Below, piece after piece: positions 56,200-64,000 of a stretch of DNA of 64,000 bases. Position 1 is the first letter of the stretch, and each line of letters starts with the position of its first letter. The notes under the pieces are model-generated. The model saw nothing but the letters and a program-made list of their open reading frames with translations. It was not told the DNA's origin and made no database searches. The stretch covers positions 868,001 to 932,000 of the forward strand of contig JANFAH010000011.1 of NCBI GenBank assembly GCA_024663395.1. Reading direction: 5' to 3'. Position numbers and translations under genes: made by a program. Source of the stretch: Pisolithus tinctorius (Eukaryota > Basidiomycota > Agaricomycetes > Boletales > Pisolithaceae).

Positions 56200-58080
56200 T
56201 GTGTTTTCATTACCAATTAACTACTGGTCCGCTTTTGTGATTACATAAAAGTAATGTTGTGCTGTGCAGTGTGCCATCAGCATGTCATGTGATGTCATGT
56301 GACATGCTTCACTGCACATGCTGCGACCAGTGGCTGATGACCAAACAGCAGCAAACAGAAAATTTTATAAAAGACGCACTTCAACACACCACTCTTCATC
56401 TTTCTCTCTCCCATGTTCCTCTTACCACTCCCTTGATGCCGGACTTCACCTATGTAGACTGCAGCTGCATGGGTTTAAGGTATGTCTTGTAGTATCCTGT
56501 TGTTGTCCTGCAGCCCACTGTGTGCCTGGCCAGCACACTATGGGTGTGTAGGTTACTGATACTATCTTCCTGTGGGTTCTGGGGGTTTAGTCTGTGCCTG
56601 CTTTTGCAGGCCAGCTGGGGTTCTGGGGGGTTACATAGTCTGTACCTGCTAGTGCAGGTCAGCTTAGGACTTTTTCATTGTGGGACCTGGGGGCTTAGTC
56701 TGTGCCTGCTTTTGCAGGCCAGCTTTGTGGGTTCTGGGGGATTTATAGTCTGTGCCTGCCAGTGCAGGCCAGCTTCTGACTGACATCTGTATTATCTTTG
56801 TACTAGTCTTTTAAATACCTTATTTTCTCTAGAGATCTCAGTGTCTTTCTGGGGAGGGGCCCCTCCAGGATGCCTGAGGTCTCAGTTCCACTTGGAACAT
56901 TTGCTCTGTAACTTAGTCCTGTATTTTTCTTGGCTGTGTATTTGCTCAATCCTGTATTTTCTTGGCTGTGTATTTGCTCAATCCTGTATTTTCTGGGCTG
57001 TGTATTTGGTTGGTCAATCCTTGTAGTTGCTAGGCTGTGTAACATGAATTGCTCCCATGCTGCTTGATTTTTTGAAGTTGTGTAACCCTAACCCTAACCC
57101 TAGCAAAGGACATGCACTGGGCAAAGTAGAAATCCCACCACCCTGGTGATTGAGTCAAAGGGTAAACCTGAGGGTCAGATAAGAGTGAAATCTAAGGGAT
57201 CCATACCACATGGGGTGGGGGTGAGGTTGTGTGTAAGTAGTAGGCAAATGGGTATGGCATAGGCCAAAGACTTGGGACCCAAGACCAAGGTAATCAATCC
57301 ATTGGTCTAAGCTCATGTCCAATCCATTGGGTCTAACCTTTACCATACTGGACCATACCTGTCAGTCTTTGGATTACTGGCACTTGGGATCTTTGTGTTG
57401 GCTGTGCATACCTACATTGTAGCCTGCATTGCTTGTTGGTAGTACATACATATGTTGGTAACTCATGTGGTAGATACCTCAGTTTGAATAAAAACTGTAA
57501 TACCTCTATAGGTCTTCTTTATCAGCCTTCTGTGAGGACTTGTACAAGAACACTGCTACATAACATGTCAACTACAGAGCAGGTCCACTTTGTGTTCAGT
57601 ATCATTTGATCAACTTCATAACATCTCAGCTGTAATGTCCCACCCTTGGTACTGCATTGGTACTTGTCAGTGAACATCAGCAGATCCCTAGAGCTTTATA
57701 CCCCCCTTGGGTGAGAGGATCAGTTCTAACCTGATAAGAGACTTTAAAAGAAAACAAGCAGATAGACAACTAAGTGCAGAATGTTAGATTAGGATCAAAC
57801 ATGAAGCATGGAGACATGGAAAGAGACTGTCAAGATTGGTTGCTCCTAGGGACAAAGGGGGGGGGTTCCACAACACTTAGTGATGAATGCTGATGTGGTA
57901 CTGTCTACTGGCAGGCACAACCAAAAGGTGCCTAGTGGTGAAGGGAGACCTGCTGAAAGGCCAAAAAGCAAGTAATGTGGAGGGGGCTTACTCTGTACAT
58001 TGCCATGCTATCTTGCAATGCCCTCATACAAGTTTTCACAGAAAGCTGAAGGTACCAAAATTGAACCTCTTATTGGTATG
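56200..58080. other. Foldback element core with short repeats, no gene
   Basis: 56570-56775 holds four copies of a unit of about 44-66 bp around TAGTCTGTGCCTGCTTTTGC and AGGCCAGC, each able to form a CCTGC...GCAGG hairpin. 56920-57010 holds three copies of a 36-bp unit with GGCTGTGTATTTGCTCAATC. A telomere-like tract lies at 57083-57103. No coding sequence was found. Confidence 0.55.
57083..57103 (+). repeat. Interstitial telomere-like tract, (CCCTAA) x 3
   Basis: TAACCCTAACCC and the following repeat match the TTAGGG telomere of many fungi on the other strand. It lies inside the foldback element core. Confidence 0.6.
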
Positions 58081-58085
58081 GGTAT

Positions 58086-59344
58086 GTGCATCTCCCAGTG
58101 AGGTCAGCCAACTCCACTTGCAGGAGGTGGGTGCATCCTCCAAACAGGTTGGCTGACCCCACTTCCAGGCAGTGGGTCTACCCCCCAAACAGGTCAGCCT
58201 ACCCCACTTCCAGGAGGTGGGTCCATCCTCCAAACAGGTCAGCTGACCCCACTTTCAGGCAGTGGGTCTACCCTCCAGCCAGGTTGGCTGACCCCACTTC
58301 CAGGCAGTGGGTCCACCCTCCAGCCAGGTCAGCCGAACCCACTTTCAGGCACTGGGTCCACCCTCCAAACAGGTCGGCCAAACCCACTTTCAGGCAGTGG
58401 GTCTGCCCTCCAGCCAGGTCAGCTGACCCCACTTTCAGGCACTGGGTCCAACCTCCAGCCAGGTCAGCCAACCCCACTTTCAGGCATTGGGTCCAACCTC
58501 CAGCCAGGTCAGCCGACCCCACTTTCAGGCACTGGGTCTGCCCTCCAGCTAGGTCAGCCGACCCCACTTCCAGGCAGTGGGTCCAACCTCCAGCCAGGTC
58601 AGCTGAACCCACTTCTAGGCAGTGGGACCATCCTCCAAACAGGTCGGCTGAACCCACTTCTAGGCAGTGGGACCATCCTCCAAACAGGTCAGCCGACCCC
58701 ACTTTCAGGCAGTGGGTCTACCCTCCAGCCAGGTCGGCTGACCCCACTTCCAGGTAGTGGGTCCAACCTCCAGCCAGGTCGGCCAAACCCACTTCTAGGC
58801 AGTGGGACCATCCTCCAAACAGCTCGGCCGACCCCACTTTCAGGCACTGGGTCTGCCCTCCAGCTAGGTCGGCCGACCCCACTTCTAGGCAGTGGGTCCA
58901 ACCTCCAGCCAGGTCGGCCGAACCCACTTCTAGGCAGTGGGACCATCCTCCAGCCAGGTCGGCCGACCCCACTTTCAGGCACTGGGTCCAACCTCCAGCC
59001 AGGTCGGCCGACCCCACTTTCAGGCACTGGGTCTGCCCTCCAGCCAGGTCGGCCGACCCCACTTTCAGGCACTGGGTCTGCCCTCCAGCCAGGTCGGCCG
59101 ACCCCACTTCCAGGCACTGGGTCTGCCCTCCAGCCAGGTCGGCCGACCCCACTTCCAGGCACTGGGTCCAACCTCCAGCCAGGTCGGCCGACCCCACTTC
59201 CAGGCACTGGGTCCAACCTCCAGCCAGGTCGGCCGACCCCACTTCCAGGCACTGGGTCCAACCTCCAGCCAGGTCGGCCGACCCCACTTCCAGGCACTGG
59301 GTCTGCCCTCCAGCCAGGTCGGCCGACCCCACTTCCACACACTG
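58086..59344 (+). repeat. Right 45-bp tandem array (about 28 copies), inverted to the left array
   Basis: The unit is the reverse complement of the left array unit, with GGTCGGCCGACC and CCCACTTCCAGGCACTGGG. Copies toward the outer end (59000-59340) are nearly identical; inner ones are more diverged. Confidence 0.85.
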
Positions 59345-59453
59345 GCCTACCCACCTTTGGGCACCATCGGCCGACATCGGTTAGTCCCACTTTTAGGACA
59401 AAATGTACATGTCGGATGACCCACTTTCAGGCCTACAGGTGACTGAAGGGTCT
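59345..59453 (-). repeat. Right terminal inverted repeat of the foldback element
   Basis: Inverted relative to 54515-54625. It ends CAGGTGACTGAAGGGTCTG before the target duplication. Confidence 0.75.
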
Positions 59454-59454
59454 G

Positions 59455-59600
59455 ACCACTGGGGGTTGAACACCGGGATCCATTTCAATCAAATTGACTG
59501 GTACGAAGGCAGATAAAGTCAGGGAGATGCCAACACATTGGTTGCCTTCGAGAATCGAGAAGATAATGACCTCTTTGCCTGCTCTGACATTATTGGGCAT
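59455..59600 (-). pseudogene. I66-like inhibitor paralogue I4, exon 1 (pseudogene)
   Basis: It starts at ATG 59600 (MPNNVRAGKEVI) and runs to VNLIEMDPGVQPPV at the exon 1 end, with a short deletion relative to I2 and I3. The foldback element is inserted at the exon 1-intron 1 junction, and the rest of I4 lies beyond it and the LINE at 46690-46936. Confidence 0.6.
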
Positions 59601-61049
59601 GCTAACAGTGACCTGTTCGCTCGCAAGACTAAATGTGGAGGATTCGAATACTCGACAGCATCGACTCTGGTAGATAGATAAAGATTTCTGGTTGCCGTCC
59701 CTTTAGCTTTGGTGACATGGCACAAAGGACAATCACAATCAGGTGAGAGCTGGCGAAATGCCACACTTCTCATGTCCGTTCCATTCGACCTGTCTGACCC
59801 CAAAGAGTAAACTATCACCATCAAGGAGATGACCTCGAACCACCACCCCTGGAGTGGACCAATTCCATGGGACGAAAGCTACCCCGACTTCATCCTTCGG
59901 ATCCTCCAGATCTCAGGTATCAAGGCACCCTGGACTATAATTCTCCACCGCAATATCTCCTACCTATGGCAGAAAGAGCGTTCGATCATGTCCTTGAAAA
60001 AGTCGTCTCACATAATATGCCGGGTGCCATGAAGCCTAAGTATTGCAATTGGACTGCGCAACGAAAGAAACTGTAGTGGTCACACACACGTAGGTGGTTC
60101 AGATCTGGCTTCCTGCTATATAGAGTCCTCTAGAGACCTGTGCAGTGGGGTATTATCATGAATCTAGCGCGTTTCGATGACAACTCAATGATTTGATACT
60201 TGGGAGCCTATATCAAGCCTGGGTATACCATGATGCGCCACGTTGATGGAGCATACGATTGGTCACATTCTACATCGAAATTTACCACCTTCACGAGGGG
60301 TCTCCTTGCATAAAGTCGGAATCTGGGCGAATATGGATCTCTGATGACCGTTCAGATTCAGAAACGTGCATCCTTGAATCCATGGCACCTCGAAGGAAGT
60401 TGTCCAATAGTGCAAATATCACTGTGACACTTGTCAGAGCCATGGTGATCTGCTATGAGGTATCATTGGCCTGACGCAACGATTGGTATTTCCATCATGG
60501 GTGTGAAATAGCTGACTCTCAACCCATGCATGACCTTGTCCTGAAACTTGTGACCTGTAACGAGTATGTTTCAAGTTCTCCATTTGTCCTTCGCCATTCG
60601 CCCCCTTCAGGAGTTGCGGCTGTGGAAGATGTAAGAATCGTTCTCGCCTATGGAAACAATATCCAAGGGGCTGGGCCTGGAACTGAGGTCCTGAAGGAAC
60701 TGGTTAGAAGACAAGCTTCTTAGTTATTCCTTACCTTCATACCGTCGACGAGCGATGGAGGTCCATAATGATGGAATGCTTCATGGAGTATAAACTTGGT
60801 TTATCACTAAGCTAATGGGCATCATTCACTGGATCTCTTGTTCTTACTAGGCACAATCGGGTGCTACCCCCTTTCGTGTGACCTCACAGGTCTGACCGGT
60901 CAGGAATGGCATCATACCTCACTGACACATTATCTGGCATGCGGTATCATTGACCTAGACGACAATGGTTCAACATTTACACGACACTCTCTACTTTCTT
61001 ACACCGACAAACGTCCTCATCATGGCACTTTGACACTCCGATCCATCGC
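59601..61049. other. Duplicated intergenic block (pair of 38940-39888)
   Basis: 59935-61049 aligns with 38935-39888. 60526-60722 encodes a frame ending PGTEVLKELVRRQAS, matching the degraded reading at 39600-39715. The gene it may belong to is not recognised. Confidence 0.5.
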
Positions 61050-61734
61050 TCACAGTGAAGGAAATTGGAACTTATATAACTCCTCAAGGGGGTATTGGCC
61101 AGGTGGGGCTGTCGGAGTGGTATTGAGAGGTCCAACACGGATCTAAAAGGAAGGTATGTTCTCAGTCGTCTAGAATATCACCATAATGTTCCACAGCTAC
61201 CTGCGCATTTTCTCCATCAATCGGAGCGATCCATCCAATTTCTTCGGGGATGGGAAGTCTCTTGGTGATCCTGCCCATCCATCCATTCACATGCAACCAC
61301 GAGCGGTCACACGAAGTTATCAGAATCGGGTGGGCCAGGGCGAAAGCGGTGAACGCGACCTACGTGTAGGCATCTTGAAGTTCTCTGTATTTAATCACCC
61401 ACTCTTGGGGGGCGTGCTCCACCGCGGCAAATACCCTCCCTTCCAGCTCTATAACTTGCATCCCATTGATGGTAAGTGTGTATATGTCACCTTCGACCCG
61501 CTTGATCACGAACTGCACAACGTAGGAATGTGAGATGATCAAGTATTCATCATGCGCAGAGGGCGGGACGATGATACATACTACTGGAGGTTGGACACCG
61601 GGAATCCTTGGAATCAAGTTGACTGGAAGGATGGTAGGCAGGTTCAGGGATATACCAATGTAGGGGTTGCCCCCGATGCCGTTGAGAGCTGAGGAGATAA
61701 TGACCTCGGCATCTGCTTGGATGTTGTTGGGCAT
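61050..61734 (-). CDS. I66-like serine-protease-inhibitor paralogue I3, 154 aa
   Basis: Minus-strand exons: 61582-61734, 61364-61512, 61201-61270, 61050-61142; introns 69, 93 and 58 nt, all GT-AG and at the same places as in I1 and I2. It carries FVIKRVEGDIYTLTINGMQV, APQEWVIKYREL, AYTI and QIRVGPL. It is closer to I2 than to I1. The gene looks intact. A TATATAAA element lies about 100 bp upstream on the minus strand (61830-61837). Confidence 0.7.
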
Positions 61735-61829
61735 GTTGAGAGTGGTGTGTGCACTCGCAGGACTAGGTATGGGGATTTGGGGATTCGACAAGGTCGACTC
61801 TGGGAGACAAATGAAGGATGGTCATCGAC

Positions 61830-61837
61830 TTTATATA
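61830..61837 (-). promoter_or_regulatory. TATA box of inhibitor paralogue I3
   Basis: The sequence reads TATATAAA on the minus strand, with the start codon about 100 bp downstream. The flanking CTTCGCAGTATGCCATAGG and AAGTCGA blocks are shared with I1 and I2. Confidence 0.55.
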
Positions 61838-62631
61838 CCTATGGCATACTGCGAAGGCCATCATGGTCAGGTGGGTTGATGCAATACCACACTTGTCCTA
61901 TTCGAGTGGACTTCCATTCGCCTTGTTCAAACGAGACCACAAGGAGAAAAGTTATCAGAAAGGGGAAGGCCTTAAACCCTCTGTGCCCGGAGTTGACCAA
62001 TCTTGCAGGACAAAACTTGATTCCTCGGACTCTCGTATCCCGCGTACCAAGGCACCGGGCTCCGAGTCCCTAGTAGATCACATAAGTTCTGATTTCACTG
62101 CCGTGTCCCCATCTAATTATCTATAAAAAGGTCATCACTATCAGCACTTTAGCCCGTCTATTCGGATGGGCTTCCACTCTACCTGTCAGGCTCCAGACCA
62201 CGAGGAGAAAGGTATCAGCATCTTTTAGGAGTCGACCAATCCTGTCGAGTCATTGCTCGGATCCCCCAGATCTCGCCTACCATGCCTCTAGACCATTTGA
62301 TGCTTCCCCTATTATCAATTTTGAAAAGCTGCCGTAATGACGTGGTTGGAACTGGTTCATGGAGCCACCTCGAGGCATGCACAATGGGGTATCGCTGCTA
62401 AACTAGTCTGTTCCTAGCGATGAGATACCCGGAAGAGGTAGACTATCACTACGTCGATAGAGGCTGACTTCCTACATGTATGTATTCGCTCGCACATCAT
62501 CAATCGATCCACCCAAAAAGGAATATATACCCTCATGTCTTACCACCTTCACTTGGATACTTCTTTCATAAAGTCGGTGTCTGCGCAAATAAAGACCACT
62601 GGCGAGCCGAACAGAGCGCTAATAAACGCTA
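61838..62631. other. Duplicated upstream block of I3
   Basis: It aligns with the sequence upstream of I1 (40680-41330), sharing the CCAAGGCACCGGG and ATCTATAAAAAGGTCATCAC blocks. A second TATAAAAA lies near 62123. No intact gene was recognised. Confidence 0.45.
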
Positions 62632-63168
62632 GTGCTGATCGTGCGAGAACCCCTTTGTGGCAACCAATACCTTGTTTCTAGGAACCAGATTGGGGTAGTT
62701 TCGTTCGACTCTGTCGCAACGATGAATGAGCCCCAACTCCCACGAAGTGGGTGGAGGATTTTAGTCAGGAACATTTCCGTCACTACTGGAGCACCATGTC
62801 ATGGCTCTCGTGTGTACCAACTCACATTTCAGGGGCTGAAAGTCATGCCGTCTGCGGAATATGTGCAGCAGTAAATTTCGTCCGACAAGATGATAGCTGA
62901 TGCTGTGAGTGCGAGAGCACTCAGCATGACATGCATGAACTCTCGGTGTGGATTCAATGCGATGTGCGTCCGCAAAATAACGTGCTTACCTGATATAGCA
63001 ACCATCAAGTCTTTAACTATTGTTCTTCCAGAAGGTGATGGAGAAGCAAGAGTACTAGTATTTGATGGCATTATTATCATTCGTCGTTCGAAAAGTCGAA
63101 CGGGAGCTGCCCCCATTTATTTCACAGAAACGGGGAATTGTGTTGTACACGAAGGGGTTCTCACATGA
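62632..63168 (+). other. Uncharacterised duplicated ORF block
   Basis: Plus-strand frames at 62632-62874 (EPLCGNQYLV, then LPRSGWRILVRN and PCHGSRVYQLTF) and 62980-63168 (IKSLTIVLPEGDGEARVLVF) match a degraded copy at 41340-41860. I do not recognise the family. The pair may be two exons of one small protein gene, but strand and boundaries are uncertain. Confidence 0.35.
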
Positions 63169-63199
63169 CCGGCACTAGTGTTCTGCTCGGCCCACCCAA

Positions 63200-64000
63200 A
63201 GGTCTTTATTTATCACAGATTCCGACTTGATGAGAGACAGAAAATCGGTGAAGGCGATGAGAGTGAGGGTATATATACATTTGTCTCTGGGCGATGAACC
63301 AATCGTATGCTAGTGAATAACCGTAGGAGATTCGACCTTCATCGAGGGCTCGACATGCACCAAAGTTTGGCAGCAATACCACACCGTGCATTTCTCGATG
63401 TGGCTTTACTCAATAAGACACTAGCTCCAACCGGCTCATTAAGGCTGCTTTTTATCACCGATTCTCGGTTCCAGCATGCCGTGTGGGGGAAGAAGAAAGG
63501 CGGCCGTGGTATGACAGCTAAGCCTATCGAATAACCTGTGATCCAGAAAGCCTTGGTACACATGATCTGGGGGATCCGAGGAATAAATTTAGGTAAATTT
63601 CACTCTACAGGATTGGTCGACTCCGAGAACGAGGGCCGGAGGGCCTCTCCTCGATGCTGATGCTTTTCGCTTTTTGGTCTGGACTCTGACGGGTGGAGTG
63701 GAAACCCATCCAAACAAGTAGGGCGAGTGCGTGGTACTTATTGCGTCAGCTTACTAGCTGATTGTGATGACCTTTGCACACATAATGGGTGGGGGATATG
63801 ACGGTGAAATCAAATGGTCTATGATGTACTAGGGAGCCTGGAATGGCACTGGTAAGCGAGATGTGGGAATCCCATGAACGAAGTTTGGTAACTTTCGTCC
63901 CAAGGGATTGGTCAACTGCGGGGACGAGGGTTTAAGGACTTCTCCTCGATGTTGATGAGCTTTCTCCTTGCAGTCTGGTCTGAACAGGCCGAATGGAAGT
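63200..64000 (+). promoter_or_regulatory. Repeated promoter-like blocks; last one opens on a further gene copy
   Basis: 63590-63790 matches 43930-44110. 63890-64000 matches 42440-42560, the region directly upstream of I2. In I2 the start codon lies about 180 bp after the motif AACAGGCCGAATGGAAG, so a similar gene may start just beyond this window. Confidence 0.45.

Larger units (their letters stand above)
54515..59453. mobile_element. Foldback-like element with tandem-repeat inverted termini (4.9 kb)
   Basis: The element lies between TACCACTG (54507-54514) and GACCACTG (59454-59461), a probable 8-bp target duplication with one mismatch. Its termini are inverted over about 115 bp (TTCAGTCAC..GTGGGTCATCCGAC inward) and then each enters a tandem array of a 45-bp unit in opposite orientation. 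Between are a 190-bp satellite, several short repeats and a telomere-like tract. No transposase is present, so it is non-autonomous. Terminal bases are CA.A....TTCAGTCAC on both sides. Confidence 0.75.

Noticed and set aside
58086..59419. Long frames on both strands in the right 45-bp array
   Set aside because: Same reason as for the left array; no start context, no conserved protein.
61360..61791. Unspliced 143-codon reading for I3
   Set aside because: It has no ATG at its beginning and includes intron 1. The four-exon model is better supported.

Overview
The window looks like a chromosomal segment from a mushroom-forming basidiomycete (Agaricomycetes). The evidence is short GT-AG introns of about 43-93 nt with CTAAC-like branch sites, a six-exon Lunapark homologue, KDZ and PIF/Harbinger transposase relatives, an OTT_1508-type deaminase-like protein, a GDSG trypsin-like protein and small proteins that resemble fungal I66 protease inhibitors. 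The species cannot be named from the sequence. Most of the window is transposon-derived and only about seven genes look intact.

Layout. 1-28.9 kb is a CpG-poor transposon graveyard. It holds a protein fragment with an RNase H1 N-terminal-like domain (2.4-3.2 kb) and the 3' end of an LTR element with an unknown 3' ORF (family 'A/B/C', 4.1-6.0 kb). Next comes a PIF/Harbinger transposase pseudogene (6.1-7.2 kb) invaded by a Ty3/Gypsy element (7.2-12.0 kb), whose reverse transcriptase is split by a 1.03-kb solo LTR. A CCGG-dense, non-coding LTR element with a perfect 5-bp target duplication (LARD, 12.9-19.6 kb) sits inside the LTR of a second copy of family A/B/C. A third copy lies head-to-head with it (20.6-21.9 kb). 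A LINE fragment, a KDZ transposase pseudogene and 43-bp and 60-bp minisatellites follow.

28.9-46.9 kb is the gene-bearing part: an OTT_1508-type deaminase-like gene with an inverted partial duplicate, dispersed short repeats with a pol III B-box-like motif, Lunapark, a trypsin-like protease-homologue gene, and a cluster of I66-like inhibitor paralogues with duplicated flanks and a truncated protease copy.

46.9-59.5 kb is a tower of insertions inside one degenerate inhibitor copy. A 6.5-kb Tad1-like LINE with an 11-bp target duplication carries another solo LTR. Beside it is a 4.9-kb foldback element whose inverted termini are tandem 45-bp repeats. 59.5-64 kb returns to the duplicated inhibitor block, and the window ends in what looks like the promoter of one more copy.

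How the parts work together. The Gypsy element carries a complete -1 frameshift signal between gag and pol. The Gypsy element and the LARD both appear to prime reverse transcription with the 5' end of their own transcript, and compensatory changes keep the pairing, so the LARD may depend on a Gypsy relative. All eight in-frame stops in the Gypsy and LINE reading frames are TGA, and other lost key residues also fit decay at CpG, so cytosine methylation and deamination is the likely mode of inactivation. In the gene-bearing half, a secreted-protease-like gene and several inhibitor-like genes are duplicated as linked blocks.
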